Below are positions 51,051 through 61,260 of a stretch of 64,000 nt of DNA, piece after piece. Source of the stretch: Syncephalis fuscata (taxonomy: Eukaryota > Zoopagomycota > Zoopagomycetes > Zoopagales > Piptocephalidaceae); NCBI GenBank assembly GCA_025786725.1, contig JAHLTZ010000016.1:372001-436000 (forward strand), given 5' to 3'. Below the pieces are notes generated by a model that saw only the letters and a program-made list of their open reading frames with translations, did no database searches and was not told the origin of the DNA. A program made the position numbers and the translations under genes. Numbering within the stretch: the stretch's first letter is position 1; each line of letters begins with the position of its first letter.

Positions 51051-51812
51051 ATGGCCGTCCTACATATCGGTAAGTTGATGGATGCGGCCTTACTACTCTA
51101 TTATTAGTATTATTTAGAAACTTGCACTAACACCGTTACTATATGCTATAACTATAGTATTGCTCAAGTTCAAGCCAGAGGCCACAACCTCGGAACGTCA
51201 TGACATTCTACAGGATATCAATACACTATCAGCCATTCCTTGTGTGCGTGGCATCCAATTTGGTGAAAACTTCACTCAACGTAGTCAAGGCTACACGCAC
51301 GGTAAGTAAGCGGTTACCATGCCGCTATGCATGCATTCTTGTATATTCATACGTTGTGTATGCAAACGTATACATATGCTTTTCTTATAATATGGCACGT
51401 GTGTGGTCATACGATCATATTGTGAAGCGCAATTGTATGACTAATTGATGGGAACTAATGACGTTTATTGAATCGCCGACAATACATCTGACAATACATC
51501 TGACAATACTAACGATGACACTGATAGCTTTGGTAGTCCAATTGGAACAAAAAGAGGTAACACGTCATTTTGTGCTACAATAATATCGAGCATATACTTA
51601 CTATATTTAGGATGTTATGGCATATGCTGTCCACCCACTCCATCAAGCATTTGTGGCCAGATTAAGCCCATTGACCGAGTGTAAGTGATTGAATAGAATA
51701 ATAATAATAATAATAATAACACTAAATACTTACGCCGCTATCATTATTGATCATAGCATTACTCGCTGTAGATTTCGAAAATGAATCGGCTGCACCGGCT
51801 GCTTCCATTTAA
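51051..51812 (+). CDS. Dabb-domain (stress-responsive A/B barrel) protein, 105 aa
   Basis: Five exons, three of them very short: 51051-51069 (19 nt), 51158-51301, 51528-51556 (29 nt), 51611-51680 and 51757-51812; the sum is 106 codons with a consistent frame. The fold is the dimeric ferredoxin-like Dabb barrel: MAVLHIVLLKFKP, IPCVRGIQFGENFTQRSQGYTHALVV (shown here as one conserved stretch split by an intron after the histidine) and AYAVHPLHQAFV. Short Dabb proteins are found across fungi and plants; some bind or transform small polyketides and others are stress-induced. The third exon is supported by a TACTAAC branch site 18 bp upstream. Its intron 2 contains three copies of TGACAATAC. Exact role unknown. 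Confidence 0.85.
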
Positions 51813-51911
51813 AAAATAAAACTTGATCCAATTCTACACACTTCAGATGAAACATTATGCTAAAACGTTTATTTAATATCTTGTGTAAAAATATTTGTGT
51901 TTGCTTCGTAT

Positions 51912-54900
51912 TTATTTGGCAGAGGCATAGGTTAGGAACCAGCCAGCCAATGTGGCAAATCCAATAGTCTCCGCTTCCATGCCATCAAGAGCGTGTCCAT
52001 TATTAGAATACATATGGCATCTGTTATAAATGTTATTATGCAATAAATGAATAATAATTGACTACTTACTGAATAACGCCTTTGCCAAGACCACGCACAG
52101 CATGTACCCAACCAAGCCCTTCGCTGTGTGGGACGCGTTGATCATTATCACCAAGCATCATTAATGTTGGAGTAATCACTTTTGCAACGTTACTAATAGG
52201 TGACATCGAAAAGGCTTGTTCATATTGCTTGGGTGTCATTACCGGTGGACGGTTAAAGTCATAGGCTGCACCCATTTCTGAGAAGCACCTATAATAAAGG
52301 CGGATGGTAATTAGAGTAGCTATATAAGTGATTAACAAAAAGACTAACCAATCAGGAATATCGGTACTAAATGACATAGCACCAACATTAATGGCTGGAT
52401 TACGCATAACACAAGCCTGATAAAAATCCTATAAATTTGTCTTAGTATTAATTAGTATTATATAGATAAACTGTTACTTACTGGATATTGGCCAATAAGA
52501 TGAGCCGAGGTAAATCCACCATGTGAACCTCCCATTACAGATACACGCTTAGTATCATATCTTCCAGTCTCTAGTAGTTTTTCTGCCATATACTATATAT
52601 ATATATACACACAATTAGATATAACATTATATATCTTGGATAGTAATAATAAATTACCTGAGTATCCTCAATTTCAATGCTGCCTATTTTGCCAATTAAT
52701 GAATGAATTGATTTATTACCATAGCCAGTAGATCCACGATAATTAACTAAAGTAAAATAGATTAATTATGACAGTATGCAATAGATATAAAACTACTTAC
52801 CCATAGCTACCGAGAATCCAAGAGAGGCAAGAGCCACGGTCATGGCAGAGAAATTTGTTGTATTGACCCCATGTGGCCCACCTGTTATAAACAGTTTAAT
52901 ACATAATAGTTAATTAACTAATTTGTTAGTTACTAATTATTTACCGTGTGGGAACATAATAAGAGGCGGTTTATCACCACGAGCCACGGTCTTTGACTGT
53001 TCAATGTGATCAGCTGGCTCCACGAGAATAACATCAATGCCATAATAGCGTTCAGGGAAAGCAACACTGCTGTATTTAATAGTTTTTAAATATTTTGCCG
53101 CTTTTCATTATGTTATCAGAAATGTGCATTAATCATTTAAGCTGTTATTTACCATCTTCAGAATGTGGTCGATGAATTTTGGTCCAATCCATTGCAGGTT
53201 GATCCTTGACTGTAAAAGTGCCCACATACTAATTATTATTAATTTAATTCATCATCTGCTTATTAATTTTACAAATACTTACTAAATCATTTACTTTAAC
53301 TGGCGATGAGCTAACGGCCAGTATTTTGTCGTTAATAGCACCGAGAACTGACCAAGAAGTCAATAGATCTAGAACTAATTAGATCGACATTTATTTATTT
53401 AATACCACAGCTTACTATTGGTCAACCGTGTTACATGGCCTGTGCCATAATGAATGGCAATAATAGCCTAGTTTATAATATTAATCAATAATTACGAATA
53501 ACTAATTGAATTAAAGCGCTAATTACCGTTTGATACCGCCAGGTTGTGGCTGTAATAAGATAGTCTTCGTTTGATTGACGTATCCAGCACTTGGACGGCA
53601 GACTTAACATGTACAATCCAGTGAATTCGCTATTATGTGGCTCTTCAACTGCATCAACCCAAACAGTTGTCTCGCTTGATGTCAAATGATACTAATTACC
53701 TATGTTAACATTGTATACATTTATAGCTACTACTACACTTTTACCTTCATAAGACGGGAACAGGCAGCATGAGGCCCGGCCAATGGATGTTCCAGGTATA
53801 TCTACTAATGTGTTATTGCTTTGATATCTATAGATTAATGATACACGTACAACTGAATGGCCATCAGGAGATAGACGTGGCGATCGAACGGTAGCTTTAT
53901 CCGAGCTAACAGCCTCTGTACTAATATTTAATAAATATATTTTATTATCTAAATCACTTACCCAATTCACTTCCATCTAGACGGCACCGGAAAATACGAG
54001 CACTAATCAAATTAGAGTACAAGTATACAGAATGTACAATAAATACTTACGGGCGATTTAGACAGGCATACATACCAAATTTACGGGGATAGGCTATATA
54101 ACCTGTAAAGTATATCCATTGGCCATCTTGTGTAAATAAAGGCTGGATAACCAATGTAACTAAAGCGTTAATTAAATAAAACCATCTTACCTGGCCCGGA
54201 CCGATATCATTACGATTAATATCAATGATGGAGACAACATCAGTATTTAAATCCACTAATACTAAACAAGACTGGATTCTTTTGTCAAATTTCTCTCCCC
54301 ACGTTTGTTGATATTCAAATTTCTAGTCTACTAGTTAACAATGATTCAAATATCTACAATTCATTAATACATACCTTTCTATCATCAGTAGTAGCTTTCT
54401 TCTCAGCAATATACATAAGCTTTGAGGAGTCAGCCGACCATTCCAATGAACCGAATGTATCAACTAATTATACGTTATTAATTGAAGCAACTGGTAGATT
54501 TTGGTTTAGCTATTTACCATCATTGTAAAAATCATCGTGCTGTTCTGTAACTTCAATATTTTTAACCAATTGACCCGATTGCCATACCTAACAGTTATGT
54601 TAATTGTTGTCCATTAATACATTAGCTATAGCTGTATTTGATTACTTCAATAAATCGACGAGTTTTTTCCTCCTTATCCTTTGAACTACGTAAAATCGCA
54701 ATACGTTTTGTTTTGCTACATTTATTTTGTTGCGCAATTTCCGTACTTTCAATCGGTACAGTCTCTGAAAGTACTCTTATTGAACCACTTTGCTCTTCTT
54801 GCACTGCAATATTCATAGAAATACTACGTTTAATATTGCGTTTCAAGTCACGCTGTGAAAGCACCAATTGAACGTCTAAACTGCTGATAAGCTGATGCAG

Positions 54901-55063
54901 TTATATAATGATATGGCCTACCTAATATGTCGTCAGCAAGACCTGGTTGAATAGCGCCACTCTTGTAGGTTGCGACATTGGCCAGTGCAGCATAATGACC
55001 TTGGACTGCCTTAAGCCATTCCGGCGTCTCCTGCTGGGCGTATTCTTTTTGGTTAGATGACAT
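51912..55063 (-). CDS. Acylaminoacyl-peptidase (S9C prolyl-oligopeptidase family)
   Basis: Removes N-acylated amino acids from peptides (APEH group), in the cytosol. About 19-20 short exons on the minus strand. The first ones are 55063-54922, 54875-54646, 54587-54518, 54463-54375, 54322-54191, 54142-54051, 54002-53962, 53915-53851, 53801-53745, 53691-53527, 53467-53416, 53374-53283 and 53228-53153; the last is 52020-51912. An N-terminal beta-propeller (FGSLEWSADSSKLMYIAEKK, SPRLSPDGHSV, FTGLYMLSLPSKCW) precedes the alpha/beta hydrolase: PHGGPHG, NYRGSTGYG, nucleophile GGSHGG, acid LGDNDQRVP and histidine NNGHALDG. One donor is GTTAGT after DIPDW. One apparent -1 break lies at about 53066, at the start of the exon encoding FPERYYGIDVILVEP; elsewhere all exons join in frame. 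Confidence 0.9.
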
Positions 55064-56548
55064 ACTACAAAGTAATAATGAAGAGAACCGGCAAATGTTA
55101 AGGCAAAATAGAACAAAAGTATTGAATATCGCTATAGTTGCCCCAACGAACTCTCATTTATTCTATGGATATGACGTAGTCTGAACCTGGCATTGCCATT
55201 ATTGGTCCTACCATTAATTAAAACTGTACATTAAACAATTTACTAGTCATTTAATGTGATTTGTTTGTTAATTAACTACATTTAATAGCATTCGGATTCG
55301 GATTTATTAGCTTGGGTGAGACAACGGCCCATAGGACCTAACCGCGTATTTGCAGTATTTGCCTGCCATCCCTACTACATTTAATAGCATTCAATCTATT
55401 AAACATGAAACTATGGGTAATTGACATCAGGTCCAAAATACTCATCATCGTAGATTTATTATCCAGTATATATATCGTTCTTATACTATTCCATACTACT
55501 GTATATCATTCTATAATATATCAGACACATTTTATTGTTTATATGCGGCAATATACTTCACCCATTTCACTTATTATGTTATATGCACTATAATTTGAAC
55601 ATTGCTAATCTCGCTTGATACTGCGTATTCATTATAATGTTTATCATTTTATTATATATTGGCTATACGCTGTCTATAGTTGTTGTCGGTATGGCTCCAA
55701 CTATTTTATTAATAAACATTGACATATTGCACTTAGTTTGTTTCCTGAGTTATATTGGTATAACAAATAATATAAATATGAACAGAGTTATGTTTTATTA
55801 AGATTATATTAATAAATTTGATTTAAATAAATAATGTAACATACTATTTGATTTCTTTAAGACATTTAAGACTGATTGTTATTGTTGTTGGTCATGTTTA
55901 GAAAGATCGATAGAATATTAATAAAAGCCATTGATCGCAATTCCATGTCGTTCCGCTGTTGTTATTGCTGTTACTACAACAATGTGGTTTCTTACGTCTA
56001 AATGATCTTTTTTATTTTTTTATTTTCTAATATTGTATTATGGCAGATTTAAGATATAAAATACTCGTCTATGGTGACAAAAAGGTAGGACGACTAGCAT
56101 TTCCGATGTTCATCATTGTCTTGAGCATTCTTGGTATTAACTTGTAGACGCAGATGCTTTGCCGACCATTGATGAAGCAAATCTGCCTCCACCATATGCA
56201 ACAATGATAGGTTGAGTGTCTTCACCAGAAAGATCTTGGGGCGACAGTTGTAACCAGAAGATACGACATGCCGTTGAGGTTACTTGAAGAGATGTTAGTG
56301 TAAAATAAGAGAAGTAAAAACTAGGGATTGAATACTGCTCTTGTAAATATTTATTCGTACAAACAACTATAATTATAAATTATAGCGACAATAATAAGCT
56401 ATTTAATTACTAAACTTATTTATTCAATTTTATTTACATCTCTCTGTTTTTTGTGCGTTATTTCGGTTTAACGTTGCTGCTGTTCTGATCGCATTAGCAA
56501 CAGCCAACTTTTTGGTAAAAACAGTCCAGCTTAGCATAGCTATAATAA
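55064..56548. other. Intergenic with diverged dispersed repeats
   Basis: About 1.5 kb. Stretch 55240-55740 is a diverged relative of the 548-bp repeat (shared pieces include TTGTTTATATG and AATATACTTCAC). About 55810-56045 resembles 5261-5480. A peptide-like open stretch at about 56152-56218 follows an acceptor-like TTAACTTGTAG but has no matching upstream exon, so I do not call a gene. Confidence 0.6.
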
Positions 56549-57604
56549 TTTGCTATAAGCCAAATCAGTAAGTCCTTGAGGTACCAATTATTTTTCATTG
56601 GTTTTTTGCTTTAGTTTGTTTTTTTGTATTCTATCTTGCTTAATTTGTCAAAAGTGGTTTCAGAAATGTGGGCAGAACTTAGGCCTTAGATGATTACCGG
56701 CTGATATGCAATCCACAGCCACTATGCATTCGAAATTACTGGTAATTGTTTAATGCTTTCTATTGGGTCTAGCTAGTGTCTGCATATTGCATTGCGTGTA
56801 GTTTAGCCGATGCAATTTAGTCTACACCTGAAAACTGGTGACGAAAATGACCTGTTGGAATGTTTCATTGCTCAAATGCTGTGATGCATCACCCTACAAA
56901 TAGTACTTATTGTATAGTCAATTGCAAATAATTTAGATGAGCCGCCATTTAAATGATGGTAGTTGCGCAGCATGTAGTATGGTATGCCTGGATGTGATGC
57001 ATTGTGAATTCAAAGCAATAATTACCCCCCCCATAACAATGGGCATAGTGTCGAATGAAATGTATACATGTGCCAATCAACACACTTTATAATTTAAAAA
57101 TTATGGCTGGCCTATGTATGGCAATAAAACCTGTATAAAATACCAATTTGATATATTAAACTTGTTTTTGCATCAGTGTTGCGTGCTATTCTGTATGCAA
57201 CAGATATTGAGGACTAAATCGGTAGAAATGGCAGCAAAGACTTCATTATCGTTTTTACCAAATAGTTAAATCGTGTAACAAAAAATTCAGGCTAATATGC
57301 CTATTTTTATCCCATAGTACTGGATTACGAACATTGTTACACCATTCGTGTAAATAACTAGCAGATTGAAGTAAAGACCGGGCAAGTTAAAATCAGGACC
57401 AAACAGGTTAAAACCAAGGCTGAGATACATATTATTACGCCATGAATCTATTGGTACATGTGCACCTCAACCACTGTTTGGATTGTTTTATTGGTTCATA
57501 TTACACATCAATGGTATATATCGTATACTACAGTATACTAGCATTTCAACAAGATTATAAGTTTAAATAGCCCACAAAATATACACAACCAACTGCAATA
57601 TCAT
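56549..57604. repeat. Promoter-side direct repeat, copy 1 (about 1.06 kb)
   Basis: Repeated at 62943-64000, same orientation, 6394 bp away. The only difference I see is the length of a C run (8 here at about 57025-57032, 10 in copy 2). The segment ends, as far as the window shows, inside the 5'UTR/promoter of the microexon gene, including its TATA-like box. Confidence 0.93.
57556..57561 (+). promoter_or_regulatory. TATA-like box of microexon gene
   Basis: TATAAG 151 bp before the start codon, within the duplicated promoter segment. The same box recurs at 63952-63957 in copy 2. Confidence 0.45.
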
Positions 57605-57706
57605 CATCACGCTCTACTTCTTGCTAAACACGCACTATTCACCACTTTACACCAACCACACTCTACTATCTCTTTTATTTGTTTGTCTTAACAAATCAAT
57701 ATTACC

Positions 57707-60700
57707 ATGAAGCTTTCTATTGCCGCCGTTTGCACCATTGTCGTGGCTATCATGGCCAGTACAGCCATGGTAGATGCTAAACCAGCCTTAGTTCGCCGTG
57801 GTGGTATGTTGCAATAACAATAAATATACCATAATATTTTGTTTACTAACAGTATTTCTAACTAATGATTATAATAGCCAGTAGGTTGTATTATATACTA
57901 CTTGACTATAAATTAACTATATTATTGATTGATTGTACCGTTTATTTAATATTAATAGAGGGTAAGTTGTACTATATATTGCTTAACTATACATTAACTA
58001 TGTGCCATATACTGTATCTATCAACAATTTGATATTGATAGAATGTAAGTTGTATTGTATATCAATTGATTACTTACTAATTATATACTATGTACTGCGT
58101 GCATCAATGACTTAATACTAATAGGCAGTAAGTGATATTGTATATTGATGATATAAATTAATCATACTATGTATCGTGTGTATCAACAACTCAATGACAT
58201 AGATGGTAAAGTGTATCGTGTATTAAATGACTATGAACTAATTTTATACCATGCACCGTGTATATTAACAACTTGATACTAATAGCATGTAAGTTATATT
58301 GCATATCACTTGATAATTGCCTAATCATATATTATGTGTTGTATGTATCAATAACTTCATACTAATAGGCAGTAAGTAGCATTGTATGTGCTGATTTATA
58401 AATTAATTATGTGTCATGCACTGTGTGTATCAATAATTTGATGAAATAGTGGGCAAGTAATATTGCATATTAACTGACTATGCACTAATTATATACTGTG
58501 TACTGTGTGTGTATCGACAATTCAATGCAATAGCTAGTAAGTAGCATTGTATATTAACTAATTACTCACTAATTATATCCATGTACTGTGTGCATCAATA
58601 AATATTAATAGAATGTAAGTAGCATTGTATATTAATCGACTATACACTAATCACATGCTATTTACTGATTGAACTGATTATTTAATATTAACAGGCAGTA
58701 AGTTGTATTGTATATTAATGAACTATACATTAACTATACTATTTACTGATTGAAATGATGTTTAATATTAATAGAGAGTATGTTGTATTGTATATTAACT
58801 GATTACTCACTAATCATATGCGATTTATTAATTGTACTTATTGTTTAATCTTAATAGGCGGTAAGTTGTATTGTATATTAACTAACTATAAGCTAACAAT
58901 AATATGTGCTAATTGTGCTAACTATTTAATATTAATAGACAGTAAGTGGCATTTTGTGTTAATTAGCTATACATTAACTGCTATTTGCTGATTGTATTAA
59001 TTATTAATATCAATAGACAGTAAGTAGTATTGTATATTGACTGAATATACATTAACTATAATATTTACTGATGATATTAATTATTTAATATTAATAGTTT
59101 GTAAGTGATATTGTGTATTAATTAACTACATTAGCTATGTTATTTACTAATTGTACTAATTATTTAATATTAATAGTTAGTAAGTGGTATTGTGTATTAC
59201 TTGACTATACACTAATCACATGCTATTTATTGATTGTACCAATTATTTAATATTAATAGGATGTAAGTTGTATTGTATATTAATTGGCTGCATTAACTAT
59301 GCTATTTACTGATTGTATCGATTATTTAATATTAATAGATGGTAAGTTGTATTGTGTACTAATTAATTACTCACTAATCACGTGCTATTTATTGATTGTA
59401 CTTATTGTTTGATATTAATAGGCGGTAAGTTGTATTTTATAATAATTAATTATACATTGACTATACTATTTATTGACGGTACCAATTATTTAATATTGAT
59501 AGAGGGTAAGTGGTATTGTATACCAATGAACTATACACTAATTATATGCTGTTTGTTGATTGTACTGATTATTTAATATTAACAGGCCGTAAGTTGTATT
59601 GTATATTAATTGACTATACATTAATTATTTATTTATGATTGAAATGATGTTTAATATTAATAGGCGGTAAGTAATATTGCATATTAGTTAACAATATATT
59701 AACTATGCTATTTATTGATTGCACCGATTATTTGTTATTAATAGTTGGTAAGTTGTATTGTATATTAACTAACTATAAGCTAACAATAATATTTACTAAT
59801 TATGCTAATTATTTAATATTAATAGACAGTAAGTGGCATTTTGTGTTAATTAGCTATACATTAACTGCTATTTGCTGATTGTATTAATTATTAATATCAA
59901 TAGACAGTAAGTAGTATTGTATATTGACTGAATATACATTAACTATAATATTTACTGATGATATTAATTATTTAATATTAATAGTTTGTAAGTTGTATTG
60001 CGTATTAACTGATTATACATTAACTATATTATTTGCTAATTGTACCAACTGTTTAATATTAATAGGCGTAAGTAGTATTGTATATCAATGAACTATACAC
60101 TAACAATAATATTTACTAATTGTACTAATTATTTAATATTAATAGGCCGTAAGTTGTATTGTGTATTAACTAACTATACATTAACAATACTATTTAATGA
60201 TTGTACCGATTATTTGATATTAATAGAAGGTAAGTGGTATTGTGTATTAACTAACTATACATTAACAATACTATTTAATGATTGTACCAATTATTTAATA
60301 TTGATAGGGGGTAAGTGGTATTGTATATTAATGAACTATACACTAACAATGATATTTACTGATTGTACCGATTATTTAATATTGATAGATGGTAAGTGAC
60401 AGTGTGCATTAACTAACTATACATTAGCAATAATATTTACTGATTGTACCGATTATTTAATATTAATAGGCAGTAAGTTGTATTGTATATTAATAAACTA
60501 TACACTAACAATGATATTTATTTATTGCATCGATTATTTAATATTAACAGTTTGTAAGTTATATTTTATATTAGTTGTTTATATATTGACTATGCTATTA
60601 CTAATTGTACCGATTATTTAATAACAATAGCGAGTAAGTTGTATTGTATATTAATCCTACTATTTACTGATTATACTAATTATTTAATATTAATAGCCTG

Positions 60701-61260
60701 TAAGTTTATTGTATATTAGTTGATATACATTAACTATGTTATTCACTGATTGTATTAATTATTTAATATTAATAGTTTGTAAGTGACATTGTATATTAAC
60801 TGACTATACATTAACTATGTTATTTACTAATTGTGCTGATTGTTTAATATTAATAGGCAGTAAGTTTTATTTTATATTAATTAACTATACATTAACTATA
60901 CTATTTACTAATTGTACTGATTGTTTAATATTAATAGGCAGTAAGTTTTATTTTATATTAATTAACTATACATTAACTATACTATTTACTGATTGTACTG
61001 CTTATTTATTATTAATAGGCAGTAAGTTTTATTTTATATTAATTAACTATACACTAATCACATGCTATTTATTGATTATACCAATTATTTAATATTAATA
61101 GAATGTAAGTTGTATTTTATATTAATTGGCTGCATTAACTATGCTATTTACTAATTGTACTAATTATTTATTATTAATAGGCAGTAAGTAGCATTGTGCA
61201 TTGATGGCTTATACATTAATTATATGGCATATAATATCTTTATTCGTAAATACAGCATAA
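57707..61260 (+). CDS. Secreted Cys-rich peptide encoded by 42 one-codon microexons
   Basis: Exon 1 (57707-57803) encodes a signal peptide (MKLSIAAVCTIVVAIMAST, cleavage probably after VDA) and KPALVRRG, ending in phase 1 before GTATGT. Then come 42 microexons, 41 of 3 nt and one of 2 nt (60066-60067). Each follows an AG acceptor and precedes a donor: GTAAGT in 38, GTAGGT, GTAAAG, GCAAGT and GTATGT in one each. The last acceptor (TACAG, ending 61255) gives CA then stop TAA 61258-61260. If the 2-nt unit is read as 3 nt, phase 1 is open throughout: about 75 residues with six cysteines in the mature part, spaced C-x2-C-x3-C-x16-C-x9-C-x3-C. Skipping that unit gives one residue fewer in the same frame. 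Taken literally it shifts frame, leaves four cysteines and runs to TGA 61352-61354. Function unknown; a secreted effector, antimicrobial or signalling peptide are all possible. Confidence 0.72.
57804..61255 (+). repeat. Tandem array of about 81-bp intron + microexon units
   Basis: Microexon starts: 57878, 57959, 58042, 58125, 58203, 58286, 58369, 58450, 58534, 58612, 58695, 58775, 58858, 58939, 59017, 59098, 59177, 59260, 59339, 59422, 59503, 59586, 59664, 59745, 59826, 59904, 59985, 60066, 60146, 60227, 60308, 60389, 60470, 60551, 60631, 60697, 60776, 60857, 60938, 61019, 61102, 61181. Spacing is 78-84 bp, with one 66. Each unit reads donor, TTGTATTGTATATTAA-like, CTATACATTAACTA-like, then TGATTGTACTAATTATTTAA-like with a branch site, then TATTAATAG. 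Triplet contents: GCA 8, ACA 4, TTT 4, AAT 3, ATG 3, GCG 3, AGG 2, GCC 2, twelve others once each, and one 2-nt GC. Flanks are conserved while the triplets vary. Open frames seen across the array are by-products of the near multiple-of-3 period. Confidence 0.95.
58861..59106 (+). repeat. Three-unit block duplicated within the array
   Basis: This block, with microexons ACA, ACA, TTT, is nearly identical to 59748-59993 at an offset of 887 bp, much closer than neighbouring units are to each other. It shows the array grows or rearranges by duplication of several units at once. Confidence 0.85.

Noticed and set aside
56040-56218. Possible two-exon small gene (MADLRYKILVYG, then LPTIDEANLPPPY)
   Set aside because: The donor and acceptor join in the wrong phase, and no alternative first exon fits. 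It may be a decayed gene fragment.
59382-61092. Open frames inside the array encoding repeated TILFTDCTDYLILIGGKWY-like peptides
   Set aside because: They arise because the units are often 78 or 81 bp, multiples of three. They read through every conserved acceptor and donor, drop in and out with unit length, and have no signal of selection as protein.
57804-61255. Array as a plain minisatellite or CRISPR-like array
   Set aside because: The unit-to-unit difference is concentrated in 3 nt framed by AG and GTAAGT in every unit, which a plain satellite does not explain. There are no spacers of CRISPR length and the genome is eukaryotic.
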